Shown here piece by piece: positions 17,691 through 26,928 of a DNA stretch of 64,000 bases (its first letter is position 1; the number at the start of each line of letters is the position of its first letter). The position numbers and the translations under genes are program-made. The DNA is taken from the NCBI RefSeq assembly GCF_008831305.1, contig NZ_ML708614.1, positions 124,001 through 188,000 on the forward strand. Direction: 5' to 3'. The DNA comes from Kocuria coralli (GTDB lineage Bacteria; Actinomycetota; Actinomycetes; Actinomycetales; Micrococcaceae). The notes under the pieces were generated by a model. It did no database searches. It was not told where the DNA came from and saw nothing but the letters and a program-made list of their open reading frames with translations.

Positions 17691-20122
17691 CTCACCTTGG
17701 ACAGCGGCGCCGAGCGGACCAGGAGCCGCTTCTCCTCGGTGCCGAACCGCACCTTGGCGATGACCTTGTCCCCGGAGCCTTCGAGCTGGATCACGGTTCC
17801 ACGGCCGAAGGTCCTGTGGTCCACCTGCTCCCCCACGGACAGCGCGAGCACTTCCTTCTCCTGGTCGATGCGCCCGGCCCTGGCAGGCCGGTTCGCCCCC
17901 TGGCCGATGCGCTGGAACCCGCCCGAGGAGCCTGCACCCGCCCCCCACCACGACCCGGAGTCACCGCCGCGCCGGGCACCCCCGCCGTACACGCCCGACC
18001 CGCCGTAGGCGCCGGAGCCATAGGCCCCCGAACCCCAGCCGGCGGGAGCAGAACTGCCCTCGCGCTCCCAGGAGATCAAGGAGGACGGGATCTCGTCCAG
18101 GAAGGGGCTGGGCGGGTTGTACTGGGACTGGCCCCACTGCTGACGGTTCTCCGCACGGGTCAGGTACAGCCGCTGGCGAGCGCGGGTGATCCCCACGTAG
18201 GCCAGGCGGCGCTCCTCCTGCATCTCCTTCTCGTCGGTCATGGAGCGCTGATGGGGGAAGATCCCGTGCTCCATGCCGGTCAGGAACACCACCGGGAACT
18301 CCAGTCCCTTGGCGGTGTGCAGGGTCATGAGGGTCACCATGCCCTGGTCGTCGGTACGGTCCGGGATCTGATCCGCATCCGCGACCAGCGCCACGTGCTC
18401 GAGGAACTCGGGCAGGCCGGCGTCGGGGTGCTCCCGTTCGTATTCGCGGACCACGGCGACCAGCTCGGCCAGGTTCTCGACCCGTGATTCGTCCTGGGGG
18501 TCATCGGAGGTCCTCAGGGCCTCGAGGTATCCGGACTGCTCCAGCACGGCCTCGAGGACGGCTGCGGGCCCGTTGCCCTCGGCCACGGTGGACAGGTCGT
18601 CGATCAGCTGCACGAAGGCCCTGACCGCCTTGACCGACCGGGTGGCCATGCCGGGAGCGTCATCGGCCCGGCGCAGCGCCGCCATGAAGGAGAGGCGGTC
18701 CCGCTCCGCGAGCGCGCTGACCGCACCCTGGGCCCGGTCCCCGATCCCCCGTTTGGGCTCGTTGAGGATGCGCCGGACGGTGATCTCGTCGTCGGGGTTG
18801 ATCAACGTCCGCAGGTAGGCCAGGGCGTCCTTGATCTCCTTGCGCTCGTAGAAGCGCGTACCGCCCACCACCCGGTAGGGCAGGCCGACGCGCATCAGGA
18901 TCTCCTCGAGCGACCGCGACTGGGCGTTGGTGCGGTAGAAGACGGCGACGTCGCCGGGGCGGACGCCGTGCTCGTCCTGCAGCCGGTCGATCTCCTCGAC
19001 GATCCACCGCGCCTCCTCGTGCGCGGACTCCGCCGCGTACCCGACGATCTGCACGCCGTCCCCGGAGGAGGTCCACAGCCTCTTGTCCTGGCGTCCCGAG
19101 TTCTTGGAGATCACCGCGTTGGCGGCCGAGAGGATGGTCTGGGTGGAACGGTAGTTCTGTTCCAGCAGCACCGTGCGGGCACTGGGATAGTCCTTCCCGA
19201 AGTCCACGATGTTGCGGATGTCGGCGCCGCGGAAAGCGTAGATGGATTGATCGGAGTCGCCCACGACAGTCAGCTCCCCCGGCGGCACGGCCGGGGCCTG
19301 CTCGCCGTCGCCCCCGCCCACGATCTCCCGGACCAGCGCGTACTGGGCGTGGTTGGTGTCCTGGTACTCGTCGATCAGCACATGGCGGTAGCGGCGGCGG
19401 TAGTACTCGGCGATCGCCGGGAAGGCGCGCAGCATGTAGACGGTCTGGGCGATGAGGTCGTCGAAGTCCAGGGCGTTGGCCGCTCGCAGGCGCTCGGTGT
19501 AACCGCGGTAGACCTGGGCCACGGCGCTCTCCCACGGGTCGCCGCCGGAAGCCCGGCTCAGATACGTCTCGTCGTCGACCAGCTCGTTCTTCAGCCCGGA
19601 GATCGCGTGCTGTATCGCCTTGGGCGCGAATCGTTTGGGGTCCAGCTCGTGCTGCTTGGCGACGGCGGTGATCACCCGCAGGGAGTCCGCGGAGTCGTAG
19701 ATCGAGAACGTGGACTTCAGCCCGATGGAGGTGGCCTCGCGCCGCAGCACCCGTACGCAGAAGGAGTGGAAGGTGGAGATCGTCATGGACCTGGCGCTCG
19801 GACCCACCAGGTCCACCACGCGTTCGCGCATCTCCGCGGCCGCCTTGTTGGTGAAGGTGATGGCCAGGATCTCACCCGGGTGCGCTCTCCCGGTGGCCAG
19901 GAGATAGGCGATACGGTGGGTCAGCACCCGGGTCTTGCCGGAGCCCGCCCCCGCCACGATGAGCAACGGGGAACCGGAGTGCTCCACCGCCTGGCGCTGG
20001 GGATCGTTCAGGCCGTCGAGCAGCGCGGCGGGGTCTGCGGCAGCGGGTTCGCCTCCGGGGCCGTCCGTCCGGGGAGCGGCCGCCGCGGCCGAGAGCAGGG
20101 GGTTGTCCGTGAGGAAATCCAT
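17687..20122 (-). CDS. pcrA: ATP-dependent DNA helicase PcrA/UvrD (superfamily 1A)
   Basis: The 811-residue protein has all SF1A motifs: NDPQRQAVEHSG (Q motif), Walker A AGAGSGKTRVLTHR, TFTNKAAAEM (Ia), DEYQDTNHAQY (II), VGDSDQSIYAFRGA (III), LEQNYRST (IV), MTLHTAKGLEFP (V) and YVGITRARQRLYL (VI). A Gly/Ser-rich linker leads to a C-terminal Tudor-like patch (VDHRTFGRGTVIQLEGSGDK), as in actinobacterial PcrA. It unwinds duplex DNA 3' to 5' in excision repair and replication restart. It lies 86 bases downstream of the NHL-type gene on the same strand. Confidence 0.96.
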   Translation of the reverse strand: MDFLTDNPLLSAAAAAPRTDGPGGEPAAADPAALLDGLNDPQRQAVEHSGSPLLIVAGAGSGKTRVLTHRIAYLLATGRAHPGEILAITFTNKAAAEMRERVVDLVGPSARSMTISTFHSFCVRVLRREATSIGLKSTFSIYDSADSLRVITAVAKQHELDPKRFAPKAIQHAISGLKNELVDDETYLSRASGGDPWESAVAQVYRGYTERLRAANALDFDDLIAQTVYMLRAFPAIAEYYRRRYRHVLIDEYQDTNHAQYALVREIVGGGDGEQAPAVPPGELTVVGDSDQSIYAFRGADIRNIVDFGKDYPSARTVLLEQNYRSTQTILSAANAVISKNSGRQDKRLWTSSGDGVQIVGYAAESAHEEARWIVEEIDRLQDEHGVRPGDVAVFYRTNAQSRSLEEILMRVGLPYRVVGGTRFYERKEIKDALAYLRTLINPDDEITVRRILNEPKRGIGDRAQGAVSALAERDRLSFMAALRRADDAPGMATRSVKAVRAFVQLIDDLSTVAEGNGPAAVLEAVLEQSGYLEALRTSDDPQDESRVENLAELVAVVREYEREHPDAGLPEFLEHVALVADADQIPDRTDDQGMVTLMTLHTAKGLEFPVVFLTGMEHGIFPHQRSMTDEKEMQEERRLAYVGITRARQRLYLTRAENRQQWGQSQYNPPSPFLDEIPSSLISWEREGSSAPAGWGSGAYGSGAYGGSGVYGGGARRGGDSGSWWGAGAGSSGGFQRIGQGANRPARAGRIDQEKEVLALSVGEQVDHRTFGRGTVIQLEGSGDKVIAKVRFGTEEKRLLVRSAPLSKVS

Positions 20123-20185
20123 GATCCCCCCAGTTTAAGCCGGGACGCCGACACCATCCGGGCCGGATCCCCTCATGGGTCCGAT

Positions 20186-20204
20186 GCCGGTCCTCGGCAC
20201 CGGC
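20186..20204. terminator. Small hairpin after the NHL-type gene
   Basis: GCCGGT (20186-20191) pairs with ACCGGC (20199-20204) around a 7-base loop, 4 bases past the stop of the minus-strand NHL-type gene and before pcrA. It may reduce read-through. It is short, so support is limited. Confidence 0.35.
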
Positions 20205-20208
20205 GGGC

Positions 20209-20940
20209 TCACACGGGGGCGACCTCCACGTGGTGCCTGCCGTTGTCGTCCACGACCCACAGCTCGCCGTCGGCGACGTCGACCGTGTGCGGCCGGTCCA
20301 GCACGATGTTCTCGGTGAAGTCGGCCTCGTCCTCGTCGATCTCCGGTCCGCCCAGGACGGTGCGCAGTTCCTGAGTCTCCCTGTCCAGGACCCGAACCGC
20401 GTTGTTGCCGGTATCGGCGATCACGATGGAGCCGTCGTAGAGGATGTTGACCGATTCGGGGGTGCGCAGCTTGGCCTCCTCGGCGGGGCCGTCCTGCCAG
20501 CCGGCCCCGTGCCGGCCGACCAGGGTGACCACCTGGGGATCGCCGTCGCCCTTGTCCATGTCGAATTCCAGGTACCGCAGAGACGACGAATCACGGTCCA
20601 CGATCCAGATGCGGCCGTCCGGGTCCTCGATGCTGCCGCTGGTCGCGGCGAACTTCGCATGGGAGACCTTGCCGTCACGACGCCCGGACTCCCCCGTACC
20701 GGCGAACTCGACGAGGGCCTGCGTGTAGGCGTCCCAGCGGAAGAGCTGATTGCGCTCGGGGACGGAGACGACGGCCGCCCACAGCTTATGGGACCAGGTC
20801 ACGTCCGCGATCCGGGCGCCGTCGAGGATGGAGAGGTCGATCTGGCGCCGTACGGTCTTCCAGTCGTTCTCGAAGAGGGTCAGTTCCCCGTGGGACAGCC
20901 TCAACAACAGGCCCTCCGGGAGGCCGATCGACAACTCCAC
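20209..20940 (-). CDS. NHL-repeat (beta-propeller) protein of unknown role
   Basis: The 243-residue protein starts at GTG 20940 with GGAGG six bases upstream; the longer frame upstream is not protein-like. It contains several NHL-type blades: GRIWIVDRDSSSLRYLEFD, LRTPESVNILYDGSIVIADT, NNAVRVLDRET, DRPHTVDVADGELWVVDDNG. Such blades build six-bladed propellers that bind proteins or peptides, or hydrolyse lactones. There is no signal peptide, so it is cytosolic. Highly acidic loops are notable. It is transcribed toward pcrA. Confidence 0.8.
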   Translation of the reverse strand: MELSIGLPEGLLLRLSHGELTLFENDWKTVRRQIDLSILDGARIADVTWSHKLWAAVVSVPERNQLFRWDAYTQALVEFAGTGESGRRDGKVSHAKFAATSGSIEDPDGRIWIVDRDSSSLRYLEFDMDKGDGDPQVVTLVGRHGAGWQDGPAEEAKLRTPESVNILYDGSIVIADTGNNAVRVLDRETQELRTVLGGPEIDEDEADFTENIVLDRPHTVDVADGELWVVDDNGRHHVEVAPV

Positions 20941-21102
20941 AGTGCACCTCCAAAGCGCTGGATGCGAGCGCGATGCCCGCCCTGTCCCGCCCGGGGTGAT
21001 CCCGTTCGGGATGTGATCCAGCCTACTCGCTCGGGTGCCCCGATGCCGCCGGTGCCACGGCTTCCGGGAAACGGTTCGGGAGGCCTGCGCGATAATGGGC
21101 GC

Positions 21103-21813
21103 ATGGGCTTGACGCGCGCGCAGAAGATCAAGAAATACGGGGACAGGGCCGGTGAGGTACCGGCCGGCGGGCCGGGCCGCCGCGAGCGATCCGCAGCTGC
21201 GGCTCCCGCGCGCAGGAACACGGAGCTTCCGGCACCCGAACCGACCAAGGTCAAGCGGCAGCCCGGAGTCCTGATCGCCGTGATCATGGTCATCGGGGCG
21301 CTGCTGATGTTCTACGTGAACGTGCTGATCATGCCCGAGTTCTCCGCCATGGTCGCCGAGGACCACGGTGTACCGGAGTTGCAGGTCATCGGCTACGACC
21401 AGGCCTGGTTCGAGCAGTTCGCCCGCACCATCGGCGACGACGGCGCCCAGCTCTACGCCTCGGTCCACTGGGGCATCGGCCTGCTGGCACCGCTGGTCAT
21501 GGCGGCGGGCTGGGCGCTCTTCATGGTGATCTACGCCAAACGCGGCTACGAGCGGTGGAGCGGCCTGATCGTGACGGTGCTCTTCCTGGTGGTCTACCTG
21601 GTCGGCAACGCCGTGGTCCAGCAGGCCGTCGCGGACGCGGGCAACGGCGCACTGGTCACCTTCTCCTCGGTCCTGATCTCCACGCGCTGGGTGCTGCTGG
21701 TCGTGCTCATGGCGGTGACCTTCGGGATCTTCTTCCGCAAGATGCGCGAACGCCTGCAGAACTTCGACCCGGTCGCCGCCAACGAGGAGCGCAAGCGCAG
21801 GTTCGGGCGCTGA
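21103..21813 (+). CDS. Membrane protein of unknown function
   Basis: The 236-residue protein starts MGLTRAQKIKKYGDRAGEV. A basic N-terminal tail of about 50 residues precedes four membrane segments: VLIAVIMVIGALLMFYVNVL, GIGLLAPLVMAAGWALFMVI, LIVTVLFLVVYLVGNAVVQQ, and WVLLVVLMAVTFGIFF. The C-terminus is basic (NEERKRRFGR). No family is recognised. It diverges from the NHL-type gene and converges with the ABC operon with a 15-base gap. Confidence 0.75.
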   Translation: MGLTRAQKIKKYGDRAGEVPAGGPGRRERSAAAAPARRNTELPAPEPTKVKRQPGVLIAVIMVIGALLMFYVNVLIMPEFSAMVAEDHGVPELQVIGYDQAWFEQFARTIGDDGAQLYASVHWGIGLLAPLVMAAGWALFMVIYAKRGYERWSGLIVTVLFLVVYLVGNAVVQQAVADAGNGALVTFSSVLISTRWVLLVVLMAVTFGIFFRKMRERLQNFDPVAANEERKRRFGR

Positions 21814-21828
21814 GCGCCGCGAACCCGC

Positions 21829-23499
21829 TCACAGCGTCGGGACGTTGCTGAGCAGCTGCCGGGTGTAGTCGTGCGTGGGGTGCTCGAGGACCTCGTCCAC
21901 CGGCCCGGCGTCGACGATCACACCCTGATTGAGCACCACGATCTGGTCGGCGATGTGCCGGGCCAGCGTGATGTTGTGCGTGACGAACAGCAGCGCCAGC
22001 CCGCGCTCGGCGCGCAGGTGGTTGAGCAGCGCGATGATCGAGGCCTGCACCGACACGTCCAGGGCGGAGGTGATCTCGTCGCACACCAGGATGCTCGGCG
22101 CATTGACCAGCGCCCTGGCGATCGCCGCCCGCTGGCGCTCGCCACCGGACAGGTCCCCGGGGCGCCGGTCGTAGAAGCTGCGGCTGAGCCGGACCGAGTC
22201 GAGGGCCTCCTCGACCACACCCCGCCGCTCACGGGGCGGCAGCTTCTGGCTCATCTCCAGGGGAACCGTGAGCGACTGCCCGATCGTCCGCCGCGGATTG
22301 AGCGAGGAGAACGGCGACTGGAAGATGTACTGCACGTCCTGCCGCTGGTCCCCGGTGCGCTGCCGAGTGGAGTTCGCCAGCTCCTTGCCGCGCAGGGCCA
22401 CGACGCCCTGGTAGTCGTCCACCAGCCCGGCCACGCACCGGGACAGGGTGGTCTTGCCCGAACCCGACTCGCCGAGCACCATGGCGGACTGGCCGGGCTC
22501 CAGCGTGAACTCGACGCCCTTGAGCACCTCGGTACTGCCGTAGGACTTCCTCAGATCCCTGACCGTCAGCAGCGGGGACCTGTTCGGCTCCTCGGCGGTC
22601 TCCGCCGGGAGACCCGGGGTCCGGGAGACCGTGGGCAGCTCGTTGGTGGCCGTCAGCACCTTCTTCCCCGCCAGGTCCGGCACCGCTTCGAGCAGGCGCC
22701 GGGTGTACGGGTGCTCCGGTGCGGCCAGGAGCTGCCCGACCGGCCCCTCCTCCACCAGTTCACCGCGCAGCATCACCGCGACCCGGTCGGCCAGTTCCGC
22801 CACCACGGCGAGGTCGTGGGTGATGTACAGGCTGGCGACGTCGTGCTGCTGGGTCATCATCCGGATGGTGTCCAGCACGTGGGACTGGGTGGAGACGTCC
22901 AGGCCGGTCGTGGGCTCGTCCAGGATCAGCACGTCGGGGGTCATGGCGAATGCCATGGCGATGCCGATGCGCTGCTGCTGCCCGCCCGAGAGCTGATGGG
23001 GCCAGCGCCGCTGGTAGGCGGGCGTGCTCGGCAGCCCGACCTCCTCGAGCACCTGGGCCACCCGGGCGCTGCGCTCCTTGTCCGAGGAGCCGTACCCGTG
23101 GATGTCGAGGACCTCGCGGATCTGCTCCCCCACCCTGATCGCCGGGTTCAGGCTCAGCGCCGGGTCCTGCGGGATATAGGCGACCCGGCTGCCCCGGAGC
23201 CGCCGCATCCGTTCCTCCGGGAGTTCCAGGAGCTGCACGTCCTCGCCCTCGCGGGAGCACAGGGTGATGCTGCCGGAGCCGTAGGCCAGTCCCGCCCGGT
23301 AGTGGCCCAGGCAGGCCAGGCCCGCGGTGGTCTTGCCCGATCCGGACTCCCCGACCAGGCCCAGGATCTCCCCCCGGAAGAGCGTCAGGCTCACGCCGTG
23401 CAGGATCTCCGTGCCGTCGTGCGTGACCACCCGCAGGTCCTCCATCCACAGGGCGGTATCGGTCGCGGTGGCGGTGCCGCTCATCGTCGAGGAGGTCAT
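21829..23499 (-). CDS. Peptide-type ABC importer, fused tandem ATPase subunits (DppD-DppF type)
   Basis: The 556-residue protein carries two nucleotide-binding domains. The first has Walker A GESGSGKTT (about residue 47), signature LSGGQQQRIGI and DEPTTGLDVST. The second (from about residue 300) has GESGSGKTT, SGGERQRAAIARAL and DEITSALDVSV. HPYTRRLLEAVP and HDYTRQLLSNVP are the oligopeptide-type C-terminal motifs. It drives uptake through the two permeases encoded upstream. Its ATG overlaps the preceding stop codon (ATGA), so translation is probably coupled. It is the last gene of the operon. Confidence 0.95.
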   Translation of the reverse strand: MTSSTMSGTATATDTALWMEDLRVVTHDGTEILHGVSLTLFRGEILGLVGESGSGKTTAGLACLGHYRAGLAYGSGSITLCSREGEDVQLLELPEERMRRLRGSRVAYIPQDPALSLNPAIRVGEQIREVLDIHGYGSSDKERSARVAQVLEEVGLPSTPAYQRRWPHQLSGGQQQRIGIAMAFAMTPDVLILDEPTTGLDVSTQSHVLDTIRMMTQQHDVASLYITHDLAVVAELADRVAVMLRGELVEEGPVGQLLAAPEHPYTRRLLEAVPDLAGKKVLTATNELPTVSRTPGLPAETAEEPNRSPLLTVRDLRKSYGSTEVLKGVEFTLEPGQSAMVLGESGSGKTTLSRCVAGLVDDYQGVVALRGKELANSTRQRTGDQRQDVQYIFQSPFSSLNPRRTIGQSLTVPLEMSQKLPPRERRGVVEEALDSVRLSRSFYDRRPGDLSGGERQRAAIARALVNAPSILVCDEITSALDVSVQASIIALLNHLRAERGLALLFVTHNITLARHIADQIVVLNQGVIVDAGPVDEVLEHPTHDYTRQLLSNVPTL

Positions 23500-24395
23500 G
23501 AGGTCTCCACATTCGTCGAGGCGGTGGCCCGGGCGATGGCGTCCGCCAGCAGGTTCGTGCCGATGGTCAGGATGGCGATGGCGATGACCGGCAGGATCAC
23601 GCCCCACGGCTGGATGCTCAGGGCGATGCGGTTCTCGTTGATCATCAGGCCCCAGTCGGCGGTGGGCGGCTGCATCCCGAGCCCCAGGAAGGACAGCGAG
23701 GCGATCGCGCCGATGGAGTAGGTCAGCCGCAGGCCCGCCTCCACGCACAGCGGCCCGGTGATGTTCGGGAAGATCTCCCGGCTCAGGATCCGCGCGCGCG
23801 GCATGGCGTACATCTCCGCGGCGCGGATGTAGTCCTCACTGGTCACGCCGAGGGTCGCGGCCCTGGCCACGCGGGCCACGCGCGGCGCATGGGTAAGGCC
23901 GATCACGGTCACCAGCACCCAGCCCTGGGGGCCCAGCACCACGATGGCCAGCAGGGCCAGCACCAGCTGCGGGAAGGCCAGGACGACGTCGTTGAGGCGC
24001 ATGATGATCGAGTCGGTCTTCCCCCCGGCATAGCCGGCGACCATGCCGATCACGCAGCCGACCACCAATCCCAGGGCCGTGGCCAGTACCGAATAGGCGA
24101 GCAGGAGCAGCCCGCCCGCCAGGAACCGGGAGGCCACGGAACGCCCGAGGTTGTCGGTGCCGAAGATCCCGGTCGTCTGGAACGGCCGGTCCGCGAACTC
24201 CGTGGGCGAGTAGCCGGTGACCAGGGGGGCGAGCAACGGCCCCGCCAATGCGAGGATCACGATGAACGCCGTCAGGATCACCCCGACCTTGCCCTGCTTC
24301 TGCGCCCAGATCCGCGCGACCAGCCGGGAGGGACGTGTTGCGGATTCCTTGAGGTCGTCTCCGACGGAGCCGGGGTTCAGGTCCACGGTGCTCAT
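23496..24395 (-). CDS. Peptide-type ABC importer permease (DppC type)
   Basis: The 299-residue protein has an N-terminal cytosolic stretch, a first membrane segment (GVILTAFIVILALAGPLLAP), the periplasmic FGTDNLGRSVASR motif typical of DppC/OppC, and five further segments. The EAA-loop is RAAEMYAMPRARILSREIFP. It pairs with the DppB-type permease to form the channel. Both its ends overlap neighbouring genes by ATGA. Confidence 0.94.
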   Translation of the reverse strand: MSTVDLNPGSVGDDLKESATRPSRLVARIWAQKQGKVGVILTAFIVILALAGPLLAPLVTGYSPTEFADRPFQTTGIFGTDNLGRSVASRFLAGGLLLLAYSVLATALGLVVGCVIGMVAGYAGGKTDSIIMRLNDVVLAFPQLVLALLAIVVLGPQGWVLVTVIGLTHAPRVARVARAATLGVTSEDYIRAAEMYAMPRARILSREIFPNITGPLCVEAGLRLTYSIGAIASLSFLGLGMQPPTADWGLMINENRIALSIQPWGVILPVIAIAILTIGTNLLADAIARATASTNVETS

Positions 24396-25345
24396 GATGC
24401 GCTCCGGAGCTTCGGGTTGGCGAGGATGCCGGCGATGTCCGCCAGCAGGTTCACCACGACGTAGACGGCCGCGATGATGATGGAGATGGCCTGCACCACC
24501 TGCACGTCCCGGAAGGTCACGGCGTCGATCAGCGCCTGCCCGATCCCGGGATACCGGAACAGATACTCGACCACGACGACGCCTCCGGCCAGCCAGGCCA
24601 GCTGGATGGCGACCACCTGGGCCACGGGCCCGATGGCATGCGGCAGTGCGTGCCGGAAGATCACCTGGCGTTCCGAGACGCCCTTGAGCCGCGCCATCTC
24701 CACGAACCCGGAATCCATGACCTCGGCCATGGTGGCCCGCATCATCCGGATGATGTAGGGGATGACCACGAGGGCCAGCGTAAGGGTGGGCAGGATCAGC
24801 TGAGCCGGTAGCTCCCACACCTGCTGCCCCGGCGGGCTCATGGTGACCGCCGGCAGGATCCGGAAGACCGAGGTGGCGAAGAGGGTCACCAGGGCGATGC
24901 CGATGACGAACTCGGGCAGTGCCGCCAGGGTCAAGGTGGACCAGGTCACCACCTGGTCCCGGCGCTTCCCGCGGTGCAGGGCGGAGAAGATGCCGATCGC
25001 GATGCCCACCGGCACCGCGATCACGGCGGCGCACAGCATGAGCACGAGCGAGGAGCTGATCCGGTCCCCCAGCAGCTCGATGACCGGCCCGCCCGTCGTC
25101 GTCGAGGTCCCGAAATCCCCGACGAACAACCCGCCGAGCCACAGGAAATAGCGCTCGAAGGGGGAACGGTCCAGGTGCAGCTCCGCGTTCAGGGCGGCGA
25201 TGCGCTCCTCCGTGGCCTGCTGGCCGAGGATCGCCCGTGCGGGGTCACCGGGCAGCAGCAGCGTGGCCGCGAAGACCACCACCGACACGGCGAGCAGGAT
25301 GAATATGCTCACCAGCAGTCGTCTGAGGATGAGTTTGCCGATCAT
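24392..25345 (-). CDS. Peptide-type ABC importer permease (DppB type)
   Basis: The 317-residue protein starts MIGKLILRRLLVSIFILLAV, the usual first segment of DppB/OppB. It contains LPGDPARAILG, six membrane segments and the EAA loop EMARLKGVSERQVIFRHALP. It forms the channel with the DppC-type partner. Start and stop codons overlap the binding-protein and DppC genes by 4 bases each. Confidence 0.94.
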   Translation of the reverse strand: MIGKLILRRLLVSIFILLAVSVVVFAATLLLPGDPARAILGQQATEERIAALNAELHLDRSPFERYFLWLGGLFVGDFGTSTTTGGPVIELLGDRISSSLVLMLCAAVIAVPVGIAIGIFSALHRGKRRDQVVTWSTLTLAALPEFVIGIALVTLFATSVFRILPAVTMSPPGQQVWELPAQLILPTLTLALVVIPYIIRMMRATMAEVMDSGFVEMARLKGVSERQVIFRHALPHAIGPVAQVVAIQLAWLAGGVVVVEYLFRYPGIGQALIDAVTFRDVQVVQAISIIIAAVYVVVNLLADIAGILANPKLRSAS

Positions 25346-26928
25346 GAGACCTCCCCGAGCCAGACACGACGGAATGTGTAGCCGGACAGCGGCAGCCCGG
25401 TGGCGTTCTCCTGCAGGCCCAGGACGTAGCGCTGATAGGCGTCGACCTGATTGGCGAAGCCCCAGATGATGTACCCGCCCTCGTCGAACAGCTGCTGCTG
25501 CGCCTGGCGGACCAGCTCGTTCCTGCGGGTCTCGTCGAGCTCGGCCTGGGCCTCGTCGAGCAGGGCGGTGAAGTCCTCGTTCACCCAGCCCGTCTCGTTG
25601 AAGGGGGAGTCCGCGGTCGCGCAGTTGCGCGCCTGGGGCAGGAAGTTCCTGGTGTACCAGAAGCTCTGGGCGAAGTCCCACTGCAGGTACTGCTCGCCGA
25701 AGAAGGTCGTGGTGTCCACCCTGCGGATCTCCACGGTGATCCCGGCGTCGGCGGCCTGCTGGGCGAAGACCTGGGCGGCCTCGACCACGCCGGACTGGAT
25801 GGGCGCCGTCACCAGCTCCACGGTGATCCCGTCCGGGTAGCCGGCCTCATCGAGCAGGCGTCGCGCCTCGGCGACGTCCTGTTCCCGCTGCGGGAAGTCC
25901 GACGGATAGGACGAGTCGTAGGGGGAGAACATGTCGTTGCCCAGGTCCCCGTATCCGGAGAGCACCTGCTCGATCATCTGCTGGCGGTCCACCGCGAGCC
26001 GGAAGGCCTGGCGGACGCGGACGTCATCGAAGGGCTCGACATCGACGCGCATGGTGAAGGGCAGCCACATGCCGGTGGCGGAGTTCAGCACCGCCATGCG
26101 CTCGTCGCTCTCGATGACCTCCACCAGGGCCAGCGGGATCTGCCCCACGCAGTCCACCTGGCTGGACAGCAGGGCGTTGATCAGCGCGTCGGTGTCGTTG
26201 AAGTTCAGCAGTTCCACCTCGTCGAGGTGGGGCGCCTGGTCCCAGTAGTGCGGGTTGCGCTCCAGCACCGTCGACATCCCCGCGGAGAACGACTTCAGCC
26301 GGAAGGGCCCGGCCCCCACGGGGACAGCGGGATCGTAGTCCCGGGGGACGATGCCCATGGAGTACTGCGCCAGGGCGTCGTCGAGCACCGCGTTCGGCGC
26401 CGAGAGATGGATCTCCACCGTGCGGTCGTCCACGGCGACTGCACGCTCGAACATGGCCAGGTTGGCCGCATTGGTCTTGGGGTCCTCGGGGTCGGTGACC
26501 CGCTCGAAGGTGAAGACCACGTCGTCGGCGGTCAGGTCCGAGCCGTCGGAGAACAGGAGGTTCTCCCGCAGTCGCAGAGTCCACACGGAACCATCGGCGT
26601 CGGGCTCCAGGGACTCGGCCAGCCGGTAGGCGATCTCGTAGTCGTCGTCGCGCTCCACGAGGGGTTCGTACAGGTTGATCACCCGGGCCGAATCCCCGGA
26701 GTTGACCGGGATGTGGGCGTCCAGGGTGTCCGCCGTGGAGCCCCCGGTGAGGCCCACGCGCAGCACTCCCCCGGACGACGGCGGGGCGGAGGTGTCCACC
26801 TCGAAAGCGGTCTGGCTGCCGCATGCCGTGAGGGCGCCGACCGAGCCGAGGACGAGCGCTCCGGAGAGCAGCTGTCGGCGGGCGAGGGAGTGCTGTGCCC
26901 AGCGCCCCGTGGTGAACCGGTCAGTCAT
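25342..26928 (-). CDS. Peptide-type ABC importer substrate-binding lipoprotein (family 5)
   Basis: The 528-residue protein has a twin-arginine-like n-region (RRQLL), a hydrophobic segment and a lipobox ending LTAC (about residue 36), so it is an exported lipoprotein. SBP_bac_5 features include GGVLRVGLTGG, YEPLVERDD, FTFERVTDPEDPKT and VRQAFRLAVDRQQM. It captures a peptide, nickel chelate or similar ligand outside the cell; the exact ligand cannot be read. AGGGA precedes the ATG at 26928, which lies inside the regulator gene (8-base overlap). Confidence 0.94.
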   Translation of the reverse strand: MTDRFTTGRWAQHSLARRQLLSGALVLGSVGALTACGSQTAFEVDTSAPPSSGGVLRVGLTGGSTADTLDAHIPVNSGDSARVINLYEPLVERDDDYEIAYRLAESLEPDADGSVWTLRLRENLLFSDGSDLTADDVVFTFERVTDPEDPKTNAANLAMFERAVAVDDRTVEIHLSAPNAVLDDALAQYSMGIVPRDYDPAVPVGAGPFRLKSFSAGMSTVLERNPHYWDQAPHLDEVELLNFNDTDALINALLSSQVDCVGQIPLALVEVIESDERMAVLNSATGMWLPFTMRVDVEPFDDVRVRQAFRLAVDRQQMIEQVLSGYGDLGNDMFSPYDSSYPSDFPQREQDVAEARRLLDEAGYPDGITVELVTAPIQSGVVEAAQVFAQQAADAGITVEIRRVDTTTFFGEQYLQWDFAQSFWYTRNFLPQARNCATADSPFNETGWVNEDFTALLDEAQAELDETRRNELVRQAQQQLFDEGGYIIWGFANQVDAYQRYVLGLQENATGLPLSGYTFRRVWLGEVS